From: Bacillus rhizoplanae
Lineage (GTDB): Bacteria > Bacillota > Bacilli > Bacillales > Bacillaceae_G
Assembly: GCF_917563915.1 (NCBI RefSeq)
Contig: NZ_CAKJTI010000004.1
Span: forward strand, 62,001-126,000
DNA length: 64,000 nucleotides
Reading direction: 5' to 3'
Part shown: piece by piece, positions 8,187 through 17,232 of the stretch
Layout of the letters: each line of letters opens with the position of its first letter
How positions within the stretch are numbered: position 1 is the first letter of the stretch
Notes under the pieces: model-generated
The model's database searches: none
What the model was told of the DNA's origin: nothing
Seen by the model: the letters and a program-made list of their open reading frames with translations, nothing else
Position numbers and translations under genes: made by a program

Positions 8187-9470
8187 TTAAAGTAAACTTA
8201 GTTGTACCCAACCACCCATTTCTTCCTCTTCTTTATTGATTTCTAAAATCCGTTTACTCATTCGTTCCACCAATCCAACAACAAGTGCATTACCCATACA
8301 GAAATATCTGTTTCTCTGTGGCATACCTGTGTTTGTCCAATCCATAGGAAAACCGTTCAGTAATTCGCATTCCACAGGAGTTAAATATCTTAGTCTTCTT
8401 GTATATGGATCTTCAATAACATGGGAACTTCTATTACATGTTCCTTCACTTGTTAACATTGTACGGCCTGGTTTTTCTAAATCATCCGGGAAGGCCATAC
8501 CTCCCTCAGAATAGAAATATTTGTGTCCAGTTGCTTTTGATACTCTTTCTTCTTTTTTCGGACCTTTCAAATACTGAAGCTCTTCAAACTCTGTTCGACC
8601 TTTTTTATTCACCTTATCCATTTTTAAATAATAAGATTCATCAGCTGGTCCAAAGTTTTCATATGCTTTTTGAACAACTTCACCTAATGTTTCAGGTTCT
8701 TCAGTTACTGGAAGAACTTCTTCAGTATATACTTGTCCATTTCTCATTACACCAGCGTTATAATATTCTGCTTTAAACGTATCCGACACTTCTACAATGT
8801 CACTTGGCAAAGTATATTGTCCTCTTTTTTTGTTCTCCAGAGGCGCTTCATGTACATTAAATATCGGTGCAAAGAATCCATTTTTATATAAGATTTCTAA
8901 CAATTCATTCCCATTTTGAACAGAAGCAAAATGCGATTCGTTTAAATAAGCGAAAATAAATACTCTTCTTCTTCTTTGCGAGAATCCATAATCTGCAGCA
9001 TTAATCACTCGCCACTCTACCGTATAACCTGCATCATGGAAGCTCGCTAACATAATAGAAAAGTCACGGCCTCTTTGTTTCGCAGGTGACTTCAATAATC
9101 GATCCACATTCTCTAATAAAACAAACCTAGGCTTACGGTTATTAACAATGTTCATAATCTCCCAAAAAAGAACACCTTTTTTTCCTTGTATTCCTTGTTC
9201 GTTCGATAAAGTACGTGCTACAGAATAGTCTTGACAAGGAAAACCTCCTACTAACAAATCATGTTCAGGTATATCTTGCCAAACTTTAGCTATATCTTCA
9301 TTTACATGTATTCCTTTATTTTCAAAGTGAGTTGCATAACAATTATATGCATGTTGTGCTTTAGTAGACGGTTCCCACTGATTTCCCCAAAGAACCTCAA
9401 AGTCTTCATTTGCTTCAAGACCTAATCTAAAACCTCCTACTCCCGCAAAAAGTTCTACTACTTTCATCAT
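8187..9470 (-). CDS. DNA (cytosine-5-)-methyltransferase of a type II restriction-modification system
   Basis: This 427-residue enzyme has the ordered C5-methyltransferase motifs. FAGVGG (residues 8-13) binds S-adenosylmethionine, GGFPCQDYS carries the catalytic Cys79, and ENV lies at 120-122. QRRRR lies at 165-169, a target recognition region fills about 180-370, and the C-terminal motif X is GNALVVGLVERM. It transfers a methyl group to cytosine and should protect the host from the neighbouring nucleases. The partner of Sau3AI is also a C5 enzyme, so the pairing is consistent. It is divergent from the second nuclease (9823) with 352 bases between, and convergent with the first. The specificity cannot be read from sequence alone. 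Confidence 0.92.
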   Translation of the reverse strand: MMKVVELFAGVGGFRLGLEANEDFEVLWGNQWEPSTKAQHAYNCYATHFENKGIHVNEDIAKVWQDIPEHDLLVGGFPCQDYSVARTLSNEQGIQGKKGVLFWEIMNIVNNRKPRFVLLENVDRLLKSPAKQRGRDFSIMLASFHDAGYTVEWRVINAADYGFSQRRRRVFIFAYLNESHFASVQNGNELLEILYKNGFFAPIFNVHEAPLENKKRGQYTLPSDIVEVSDTFKAEYYNAGVMRNGQVYTEEVLPVTEEPETLGEVVQKAYENFGPADESYYLKMDKVNKKGRTEFEELQYLKGPKKEERVSKATGHKYFYSEGGMAFPDDLEKPGRTMLTSEGTCNRSSHVIEDPYTRRLRYLTPVECELLNGFPMDWTNTGMPQRNRYFCMGNALVVGLVERMSKRILEINKEEEEMGGWVQLSLL

Positions 9471-9555
9471 AAATACACGAACATCCTTTCGGTATTTTAT
9501 TTACCTATGCTTCATTATAATAAAAAGTGAGGAAAAGATCAACTATAATGTTGTC

Positions 9556-9768
9556 CGAAACAAGGAAAGACAATCTTCTCTTAATATTGTATACATAAGA
9601 ACACTAGTGCTTTGTTTAGGAACATTATAAACGAAACAAAGCTTCTTGCATAGATCGAAAATAAAAATTATTATATACACATATTTCCTTTTTATATTAT
9701 TGATATAACAGTTATAAAAAATAAAAAACAGCTTTTCATTATAGCATAATTTTATACATATTGTTTCG
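9556..9768. promoter_or_regulatory. Divergent control region with repeated CGAAACAA motifs
   Basis: The 352-base gap between the methyltransferase and the second nuclease is AT rich. It contains CGAAACAA at 9556-9563 and 9632-9639 and the inverted copy TTGTTTCG at 9761-9768. There is also a 9-base inverted repeat, GCTTTGTTT (9609-9617) with AAACAAAGC (9634-9642). Divergent restriction-modification promoters are commonly controlled by the methyltransferase itself or by a controller protein. These repeats are candidate operators, although no controller gene is seen nearby. Confidence 0.4.
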
Positions 9769-9822
9769 TATAAAATATCTATTAATTTAAATAAAACATT
9801 TCATATTGGAAAGGAGTTCACA

Positions 9823-11211
9823 ATGGAATTTACTACAGTAGAAGAACTAATGCACAAAGCTAAAGAAGCAGAAGGAAAAACATTCGGGGAAATTGACCTT
9901 ACTAACAGATTGGCAAATACAAAATCAAAAGGTGGTCTTGGCCAAGTAGTAGAAGAAAGTTTTTTCGGATATGAAATAAACTCAAAAGCAGAAGCTGATT
10001 TCAAACACCTTGGCGTTGAACTAAAAGTAACTCCATTTAAACAAAATAAGAATGGTTCCTTATCAGCTAAAGAGCGTTTAGTTTTAAATATTATCAACTA
10101 CATGGAAGAAGTTGATACACACTTTGAGGCATCAAGCTTTTGGAAGAAAAACGAAAAACTATTGCTTATGTTTTATGAATGGTTAGCAGATGTAGACCGT
10201 AAAGATTTTCATATTACAAAAAGTGTGCTTTTCACATACCCAGAAGCTGATTTAGAAATAATTAAACAAGATTGGGAAACAATCGTAACCAAAATTCGCT
10301 CTGGAAAAGCACATGAATTATCCGAAGGGGATACAAACTATTTAGGAGCTTGTACAAAAGGATCAAATAAGAATTCTCTTCGTCCCCAACCTTATTCCGA
10401 AATACCAGCAATGCAACGAGCATTTTCATTAAAACCGTCTTATATGACGGCACTGGTACGCAGATATATTCAAAATGAAGAACTAATAAGCTTCACAAAT
10501 GCAAACGAGTTAAAAAGCAAATCTCTAGAAGAAATTCTTTACTCTAAATTTGAATCATATATAGGATTGACTGATAAAGAAATTGCCCAAAAATTATCTG
10601 TGGATTACAAACCTAAATCTAAGAGCTTCGTTCCGTCCTTAGTAAGCTCCTTATTAGGTATTAAAGGTACACGTCTTGATGACATTGAAGAGTTTGCTAA
10701 AGCAAATATACAATTTAAAACACTACGCTTAGAGCCAAGTGGTAAACCTGAACAAAGCATGTCATTTGAAAATATTGATTTTAATCAGTGGACAAATGAA
10801 TCATGGGAAGAAAGTTATTTACGTGAAAGATTTTATGAAACAAAATTTTTATTTGTTGTTTTTGAATTTAGACAAACAAAAAATGAAAACCCAAAACGTG
10901 AACTTTATTTAAAAGGAATCAAACTTTGGAATATGCCTGCCCATACAATAGAAACTGAAATGAAACAACTATGGGAAGAAGTTAACAGAGTGATAAAAGA
11001 AGGAATTCAAATTCAGTATAAGAAACGCGGCGATAAAAAGGTCGAAACAAATAATTTACCAAAGAGTAACTTTAACGGCGTCGCACACATACGGCCAAAA
11101 GGTAAAGACGGGTCGGATAAAGTAACATTACCTGACGGAAAGCAAATTACGAAGCAATGCTACTGGTTAAATAATACTTACATAGCTAGTGTTATTAATA
11201 GTACAAACTAA
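9823..11211 (+). CDS. Type II restriction endonuclease, Sau3AI/MutH family (second copy)
   Basis: This 462-residue protein is close in length and sequence to Sau3AI. The active-site set is intact: Glu44 in GQVVEESFF, then Asp59, Glu66 and Lys68 in EADFKHLGVELKVTP. AKERLVLNIINYME and KAHELSEGDTNYLGACTKG are strongly family-like, and the MutH-like C-terminal half extends to residue 462. The ATG has an AAGGAG site 8 bases upstream. It is divergent from the methyltransferase, forming a complete restriction-modification pair. It is clearly a paralogue of the 6292 gene but only moderately similar to it. The family cuts before GATC; specificity here is inferred. Confidence 0.88.
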   Translation: MEFTTVEELMHKAKEAEGKTFGEIDLTNRLANTKSKGGLGQVVEESFFGYEINSKAEADFKHLGVELKVTPFKQNKNGSLSAKERLVLNIINYMEEVDTHFEASSFWKKNEKLLLMFYEWLADVDRKDFHITKSVLFTYPEADLEIIKQDWETIVTKIRSGKAHELSEGDTNYLGACTKGSNKNSLRPQPYSEIPAMQRAFSLKPSYMTALVRRYIQNEELISFTNANELKSKSLEEILYSKFESYIGLTDKEIAQKLSVDYKPKSKSFVPSLVSSLLGIKGTRLDDIEEFAKANIQFKTLRLEPSGKPEQSMSFENIDFNQWTNESWEESYLRERFYETKFLFVVFEFRQTKNENPKRELYLKGIKLWNMPAHTIETEMKQLWEEVNRVIKEGIQIQYKKRGDKKVETNNLPKSNFNGVAHIRPKGKDGSDKVTLPDGKQITKQCYWLNNTYIASVINSTN

Positions 11212-11498
11212 TCACTTTTTATCTAGATGAGATAACATAGGAATCACCTATTAAACTGTTAGGAATTAAAAATCAAAAAATAAACTTTAATTTTAATCCA
11301 AACCAGTTTCAATAGAAAATTAGAAAAATACCTATAAATTAGTTTGTCTTACTATAAATGCAAGCGTATTTCAGCTCTCTGAAAAAGATATAAAATGATA
11401 AAAGGCGACTTCCATAATGATTTAGTTATGTGAGTTTTTAAAAGGTTATTTATAGAAAAATTTAAGTATATTATAATTTTAGGTGGAGGTGGTTGAAA

Positions 11499-13958
11499 TT
11501 GGATTTAAATGAAGCTATTAAGTATATATTGAACGGGGATGGAGTATTATTTTTAGGTGCTGGATTTTCAAGGGAAGCAACTAATGTTATGGATGGAAAT
11601 ATGTCAGATGCTCAAATGTTTAGTGACGATTTAGCTAAAGAAATGGAATTAGGCGAAACTGATTCACTTGATGTAATTTCAGATATCTATTTACAACAAT
11701 CAACATCTTCTGAAGATTTATTGCAAAGAAAAATACACTTAATACGTTTAGTTCAAAATGCATTTAGTACGAAAATTGTAACAGATGAACAGAAAGAAAT
11801 TTCTATCTTACCATGGAAGAGAATTTATACTACTAATTACGATGATGTTGTTGAATTTAGCAATAATTATAAAATTAAATCCTTTACTATGTATTCACCT
11901 GTGAAAGAAATTCTTAAAGAAAAGTGTATTGTACATTTAAATGGTTATGTAAGAACTGTGTCACCTGAGAGATTAGATAGTGAATTTAAACTAACTTCAA
12001 GAAGTTATTTAATGACAGATTTTATAGCAAGTAAAGCTAAAGAAGCGTTTGATCATGATATTAAAACTGCTAAAGTAATTGTTATTATCGGTACATCTTT
12101 AAAATATGATATTGATATCCAAAGATTATTATTTAATATTCCAAATATCAAAGAGAAGACGATTTTTATTGAGCGGAAAAATAAAGAACTATCTGTTGTA
12201 GAAAGAAGTAAGAAACAGACTTTTGGTGAAATTTATTCGATTGGGCTTGAGGGTTTTTCTGAGAAAGTAAGAGAAATTAATAACAATTTTAAACCCTTAA
12301 GAGAGGATATGAAATTTTTAAGTTTTTCTAAGGTTTCTACCAATTTTAATTTAGAATATGAAAGTATAGATGAAAATAAAATGTGGCAACTTCTTGTTAA
12401 CGGTGACGTTGATGAATTGCTACTTTATCTCTATAAAGACACTGACAAATATCTAATAAGAAGAGATGTTTCCAAGAATATAATTGAGTCATTAGATAAT
12501 AAGAACGTTAAAATAGCCATTATTCATTCTTTTTTAGGTAACGGAAAAACAGTATTGTCTAAACAACTATCATATGAATTAACAGGGAAATTCAATGTAT
12601 ATGAATTTAATGGTTACGAAGTAAATTGGGAATTAGAATTAGAAAAAATTTCAAAAGAAGATGTACCAACATTAATTGTAATTGATGATTACCAAAATTC
12701 TTTAGATATGATTTTTAAAGCTATTAACATTAGTAGGAATAATTTAAAACTATTGCTGACATCTAGAACATCAATTAATATAAGCGTATATCATAGATTA
12801 GAAGATAAATTACCAGCAGATAATATTATTGAAGAATTTGATGTTAACTTATTAACGCATAATGAAATTCTAAAATTATGTACATATTTAAAAGAAAGAA
12901 ATTATACAGATATTTTCGGAAAAAAAGATGAAGAAATAATTAGATTTTTGAAGCAAGATTGTAGATCTAATCTTGTTAATGTACTCATAGCAATTATTAA
13001 ATCAAAAAATATTCAAGATAAGTTAAACGAAGTTATCTTACCGATTTTAAATAATCAATCATTTAAAGATATACTTATCACTATTATAATTAACAATGCA
13101 TGCCAACTAAACTTAAAAGTTGATGAGATTTTTTTATTATTGGATTCTAGATTAAACATTGCTACATTAATAAGGGATAAACAGCTACAAGAGATTATTA
13201 GTATTACAGATAATACAATAAGAATGAAATCTTCAATATTATCAAAATATATTTTGAACTCTAACGACCTCAACTCAGATGTAATTAAAGTTGTTAATAA
13301 AATTGCTCAAAATGCAGAAATATTAAATGATGAGAAATGTAAAAATGTCAGAAGCAAGTTAATCTCTTTATCCAATATTAGAGAAATAATTGTTCAAACA
13401 CAAAGACAAAGCGAAAAGGATATTAATCTGAAGATATTATCCTTATATGAAAGTTTAAGAGGTTTTAAAGAGTATAAAGGAAATATTTTTTTCTGGTTAC
13501 AGTATGCAATGGCTTGTATAGATACTGACTATTATGGAAGAGCTGAGGAATATTTCGGTAATTCGTATCAATTAGCAAAAAAAGCCAATAACTTTAATAC
13601 CTATCAAATTGATACTCAATATGGAAGATATTTATTGAGTAAATGTATATTCTCTAATAGTAGAACTGAGTCCTTTGATGTATTACAAAGAGTCCAAGCA
13701 TTATGGTTAGCAGCCATTAGAATGCGTAAAGAAAGATCGGATTATGTATATAGACAATTTGATTTATTATATGAATTTATAGAAAAGTTTTCTGGTGAAT
13801 GGGATAGTAAGCAATATAAGAATACTGAGTCACTAATCAATTATTTTATTAAAGTAGTTTTGAGTTCTAAAGCTAGAAATTCACTTAAAGCGATAGACAC
13901 CTTAGAAGAATGTAAAAAAACGTTACTAAAAAATAGATTAATTAGTATAAAAAAATAA
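11499..13958 (+). CDS. SIR2-like NADase domain fused to a STAND-type P-loop NTPase with helical repeats (putative antiphage protein)
   Basis: Counting from an in-frame TTG at 11493, the N terminus is a SIR2-type domain: LGAGFS (21-26), IYTTNYDD with Asn115, VHLNGYV with His148, and IIGTSLK (199-204). Asn and His are the pair needed for NAD cleavage in antiphage SIR2 proteins. A P-loop NTPase follows, with Walker A FLGNGKT (347-353), Walker B TLIVIDD (393-399) and LLLTSRT near 420. The last 300 residues are helical and repeat-like. The TTG at 11499 is preferred because GGAGGTG lies 7 bases before it. The layout is that of SIR2-STAND defence proteins such as the Avs5 type, which deplete NAD after sensing a phage product. 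Its place beside the restriction genes supports defence. Confidence 0.8.
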   Translation: MDLNEAIKYILNGDGVLFLGAGFSREATNVMDGNMSDAQMFSDDLAKEMELGETDSLDVISDIYLQQSTSSEDLLQRKIHLIRLVQNAFSTKIVTDEQKEISILPWKRIYTTNYDDVVEFSNNYKIKSFTMYSPVKEILKEKCIVHLNGYVRTVSPERLDSEFKLTSRSYLMTDFIASKAKEAFDHDIKTAKVIVIIGTSLKYDIDIQRLLFNIPNIKEKTIFIERKNKELSVVERSKKQTFGEIYSIGLEGFSEKVREINNNFKPLREDMKFLSFSKVSTNFNLEYESIDENKMWQLLVNGDVDELLLYLYKDTDKYLIRRDVSKNIIESLDNKNVKIAIIHSFLGNGKTVLSKQLSYELTGKFNVYEFNGYEVNWELELEKISKEDVPTLIVIDDYQNSLDMIFKAINISRNNLKLLLTSRTSINISVYHRLEDKLPADNIIEEFDVNLLTHNEILKLCTYLKERNYTDIFGKKDEEIIRFLKQDCRSNLVNVLIAIIKSKNIQDKLNEVILPILNNQSFKDILITIIINNACQLNLKVDEIFLLLDSRLNIATLIRDKQLQEIISITDNTIRMKSSILSKYILNSNDLNSDVIKVVNKIAQNAEILNDEKCKNVRSKLISLSNIREIIVQTQRQSEKDINLKILSLYESLRGFKEYKGNIFFWLQYAMACIDTDYYGRAEEYFGNSYQLAKKANNFNTYQIDTQYGRYLLSKCIFSNSRTESFDVLQRVQALWLAAIRMRKERSDYVYRQFDLLYEFIEKFSGEWDSKQYKNTESLINYFIKVVLSSKARNSLKAIDTLEECKKTLLKNRLISIKK

Positions 13959-13983
13959 ATATGGTTTAATATTCAGGTTAATT

Positions 13984-14031
13984 AAAAGGAACAGACTTAA
14001 CCTTTTATAGAGTTAAGTCCGTTCCTTTTTT
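13984..14031 (+). terminator. Terminator of the SIR2-STAND gene
   Basis: Arms of 18 bases (AAAAGGAACAGACTTAAC with GTTAAGTCCGTTCCTTTT, one mismatch) are followed by TTT. It lies 25 bases past the stop codon. Its right arm also overlaps the C-terminal codons of the integrase pseudogene on the other strand. Confidence 0.88.
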
Positions 14032-14625
14032 AATAATATAAATGTTTTGTAATAAGGTTTATAGCTTTTTTTATTTTTATCTCTAAGTTCTTTAATTACA
14101 TGTAGACATACTTTCATTGTTGTGGAAGTATCTTTATGACCTGATATTTCAGTTACTACCAATATATCTATACCTTGATAAATTTATATACTGCCGTATG
14201 TGTGACGAGCCCTCTGCATAGTTATTAAGGGAGAAATATTTAGAGTTTTTAGCGCTGTACGCAATGTTTTGTTTACAGAGTTATTCGAAATGATACCATG
14301 GATATAATGATAGAAAATTTAATTTAGAGGATTAACTATTCTATGTTGTTCAAATAGTTCTGATCGCTGTTTTTGATGCATTTTTAGTATATCTAAAGTG
14401 GTTTCATCAATATAAACATTTCGCTTTGAACTAATTGTTTTCAAATCACCAAATCTAGAATGAGTGTGATATTCATAAGTTTTCTCTACGCTAATTTCTT
14501 GATTATTAAAATTAATATTATCGCATGTAAGTCCAAGTAATTCTGCATACCTAAGACCAGTTTGGTAATTACTAAAGAATTCAGTAACAAGATTTTCGTT
14601 TTGGGAAGTATCATCAAATCTTAAC
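14013..14625 (-). pseudogene. Tyrosine recombinase (phage-type integrase), decayed
   Basis: On the minus strand, conceptual translation across frames gives TGLRYAELLGLTCDNINF (the first catalytic arginine box), then ARHTYGS with a following stop codon. It then gives ISGHKDTSTTMKVCLHV, the final His and Tyr box. In that last box the expected catalytic tyrosine position reads Cys. The N-terminal half is absent beyond about 14,625. The frame breaks, the nonsense codon and the Cys make it inactive. It directly abuts the displaced reductase fragment and is probably the leftover of a mobile element that shaped this region. Confidence 0.8.
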
Positions 14626-14670
14626 TTGATTGGTATGGAGCTTTACCCTATAAAACAAAAAAATTTAATA

Positions 14671-14703
14671 AAAAAATTCCAACTTGCTTCCACCAAGTTG
14701 GAG
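14671..14703 (-). terminator. Terminator behind the displaced reductase fragment
   Basis: TCCAACTTG and CAAGTTGGA form a perfect 9-base stem, followed on the minus strand by ATTTTTTT. It is probably the native terminator of the pyrroline-2-carboxylate reductase gene, now separated from the intact gene by the 2.85-kb insertion. Confidence 0.78.
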
Positions 14704-14773
14704 TTTCACCTATCCCTCTATCAACCTATTTTTTCAAGCTTCATCATTCAGACGATGAAATCTGCCCTCCACG

Positions 14774-15115
14774 ATTCACAACTCAACCCTAGTCCCTACC
14801 CCATTCTCAACAGCTTTCTCATAAAAATACTTCGCCACTACAATATCCACAACGGCTAGCCCAACAGATTTAAATACGGTAACTTCTTGATTGCTTTCTC
14901 TACCAGTTCGTTCACCGCTTATAATTTGTCCGAGCTCTGCGTGAATGTCGCTTTCTTTAAAAAGTCCTTCTTGTATTGGGATTTGGAGATCACCGGTTTC
15001 TTCTAGTGCTGCTTCTTTTGATTCGACTACTACTTTATTAGCTAAGGAAATGACATGAGATGGTAGTTCTTGCATCACCAGTCTGAATGAACCGACAGAA
15101 CTTATGTGAACACCA
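14774..15115 (-). repeat. 342-bp direct repeat, left copy
   Basis: This block aligns without gaps to 17624-17965; I count about 37 mismatches (about 89% identity). Both copies are the 3' end of the reductase gene in the same orientation. They bound the segment that carries the PD-(D/E)XK and NUMOD4 genes. Confidence 0.88.
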
Positions 15116-15120
15116 AGCAC
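14776..15120 (-). pseudogene. 3' fragment of the pyrroline-2-carboxylate reductase (ornithine cyclodeaminase family) gene
   Basis: The frame matches the last ~108 residues of the intact reductase at 17626-18603 (about 97 of 108 identical) and keeps the exact C terminus GTRVEL. The NAD-binding domain and start region are missing; upstream it joins unrelated sequence 7 bases past the stop of the PD-(D/E)XK gene. An in-frame ATG exists, but the fragment has no cofactor fold and is unlikely to work. It retains a proper terminator, which suggests that this copy is the original chromosomal 3' end. Confidence 0.87.
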
Positions 15121-15121
15121 C

Positions 15122-16969
15122 TCACTCGTCTGCCATATCCATCAACAAACCTATAACACCTTGGCATTCCTCTTCATCAAATAACGCATTCATACTATCT
15201 AATATTTCCCTCGTATCCGACCAATAATTAATATTACTTGTACTTGTATAAATTCTTGTATAAGAGGCATCTGGATTTTTAGCTCGTGCACTGATTTTCA
15301 TGCCTTTGTTTTCAAGTTTTGTGAGTAACGCGATTCTTTTATAAGATTCCAGTGGACCTACTTCTATAATAAATTTTAATCGGTTGTCTTTTAGGCGTTC
15401 AAACCACATGATAAAGCAATTGTTTAACCACCAATTCCATTGCGGTACTCCGAATTTTTCTTCAAGTAGCCGGAATTCTGGCATAATGAACGATGGCAGT
15501 CTGTGATGTATGTTATAACATTCTTCTTGCAGATTATGTTGTGTAACAAACAATTGAAATGCAGCAGCTAAAGTACCCTTATCGACTTGATTACTTTGTA
15601 TGTAATCAGAATTAGAAATTTCGTTTTCCTCAGTATCTTCCTCATATACGATACTTGTTATTGCCTGAGCTATTGATGAAATTACTTCATTAAAACCATT
15701 GCTATTATACATTTTGTTCATTTTACGAAGAATTTCATCTTTATCTGTCCAATTGTAAATTTCTTCATTTGCAGCATAAATTCTAGTATACATAGATTCA
15801 GCTTCTTTCGATCTTCCTTTAATAGGTATCCCGTTCTCTTCTAATTTGTTTAATAACTGTAATCTTTTTTCATGTTCTAAGGGACCTACTTCAATAATTA
15901 ATTTCATCCGGTCTTCTGCTTTTTTCTCAAACCATATAACAAGAGCATTATTTAACCACCAGTCTCCTTTTGGCGTTCCTAGAACATCATCAAGCTGTCT
16001 CCATTCCGGGAAAATAAAAGAAGGGATGCGAATATGTTCACGATAACAAGTGTTGGGAATCTTATTTTGATGAACAAATTGTAAGAATGCTTCTCTCATT
16101 ACACTATTCCCTATTTCATATACGAAATTAATTGTTTCTGCATGAGCGGCATATATTTTCCGGAAAGACTCGCGCTCCCCTGGATTCAACTGATCAATGA
16201 TGTTTAACATTGCACTATGAGCAGATTTTCCTAACGTCTTTCCTGAATTACCCACAAATAGAAAATCAATTGTATCTTTATGCTTTTTGTACACATTCAT
16301 TGCCAGTTCAACGTCTTCTTCATCTCGAACAAGTTCACCTTCTAATACATCTAAGTAGTAATAAAGAAAGTCTTGAATCGAATTAGAAATATAGGTACTG
16401 TTAATTTCCAAATATGCTTTTAATATGTTCAATATATCTCCGTAATCTAAAATAAAATAATCTGAATGACTTGGAGCAATACCATCCAAACTTAAAAATA
16501 TTGGAACTATCGTATAACCTTCGTATGTATGATGAACAAATTTTAAATAGTTCTGTAATTGCCCATCTGATTCTGATGACTTATATTTATTTTCAATCAA
16601 GATTACAATCTTCTGTGACTCTGATACAGCTAAAATATCAATGCGTTTATTATCCGTTGTTTGCACTTCACGAAGAACTTCCAAATCATGCAGAGCTTGT
16701 TTATGTAACTTAATGAAGTCATATTTACCGATTAAATTTTCATTTTCTGCTTTTACAAATACTTTAGAGAGTAGCTTGTTTATAAAAAAAGCCCCTAAAT
16801 TATGATTACCATTTGGATCAAGCAGCCAAGAAATTATATTCGAATGCCGAATTTCAAATTTATCTACCCTTAATATTTTAAAAGGATTAAAACGATTCAA
16901 CTTACTATGCAGCTTCTCAAACTCAAATGAATGATCTAAAAGTGATAAAACTTCAAAATTATAGTCCAT
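15122..16969 (-). CDS. PD-(D/E)XK nuclease-family protein with a tandemly duplicated C-terminal domain
   Basis: This 615-residue protein starts at the ATG at 16969 (GGTGGTG 6 bases upstream). The N-terminal ~240 residues fit the PDDEXK_4 family: RHSNIISWLLDPNGNHNLG near 42-60, then RIDILAV with Asp111, and ILIENKY with Glu126 and Lys128, followed by GQLQNYLKF. The C-terminal part contains two copies of a ~140-residue domain at about 293-433 and 469-608. Both have IPSF/LPSF, then xWWLNNxxxxWFE, LIIEVGPLE, an LLxKLEExG helix, YTRIY, and a closing helix. The repeated domain was not recognised. Being alone on a small insertion, it may be a single-gene defence nuclease whose twin domains bind a target. 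That role is inference. Confidence 0.75.
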   Translation of the reverse strand: MDYNFEVLSLLDHSFEFEKLHSKLNRFNPFKILRVDKFEIRHSNIISWLLDPNGNHNLGAFFINKLLSKVFVKAENENLIGKYDFIKLHKQALHDLEVLREVQTTDNKRIDILAVSESQKIVILIENKYKSSESDGQLQNYLKFVHHTYEGYTIVPIFLSLDGIAPSHSDYFILDYGDILNILKAYLEINSTYISNSIQDFLYYYLDVLEGELVRDEEDVELAMNVYKKHKDTIDFLFVGNSGKTLGKSAHSAMLNIIDQLNPGERESFRKIYAAHAETINFVYEIGNSVMREAFLQFVHQNKIPNTCYREHIRIPSFIFPEWRQLDDVLGTPKGDWWLNNALVIWFEKKAEDRMKLIIEVGPLEHEKRLQLLNKLEENGIPIKGRSKEAESMYTRIYAANEEIYNWTDKDEILRKMNKMYNSNGFNEVISSIAQAITSIVYEEDTEENEISNSDYIQSNQVDKGTLAAAFQLFVTQHNLQEECYNIHHRLPSFIMPEFRLLEEKFGVPQWNWWLNNCFIMWFERLKDNRLKFIIEVGPLESYKRIALLTKLENKGMKISARAKNPDASYTRIYTSTSNINYWSDTREILDSMNALFDEEECQGVIGLLMDMADE

Positions 16970-17232
16970 GTTTGGCACCACCAATATGTATTGTTAACAA
17001 ATAAGGGAATCTATCCCCATTTTATCTAAACTCCTTCAAAGAAAACATCTTATTTGTCTAAAGAACCAAATTTAAACCCTAACAACTATCATTTCTGTCA
17101 TGAGTATTTAAACCTTCGAAAATATGCACTACGCTAAGGTTATATAAAACTTCGCCGTTTTTTCTATCGTAGCGTTGTACCCTATGATATGTTTTTATAT
17201 GAAGATAAATGTTTTTAAAGGAGCGTTTTATT

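Noticed and set aside
8236-8776. Plus-strand frames over the methyltransferase gene
   Set aside because: They lie antisense to conserved methyltransferase motifs; the leucine- and phenylalanine-rich translations are typical shadow frames.
9537-9660. GATC sites in the restriction island taken as evidence for or against GATC specificity
   Set aside because: GATC does occur here and in flanking DNA, but methylated sites can be present freely in a host with the methyltransferase, so presence tells nothing about specificity.
11212-11498. Possible small gene or RNA between the second nuclease and the SIR2 gene
   Set aside because: The stretch is AT rich with no convincing start, hairpin or conserved motif; nothing could be supported.
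14626-14859. Plus-strand frame of 77 codons
   Set aside because: It spans the terminator and 3' end of the displaced reductase fragment, has no ribosome site and no recognisable protein.
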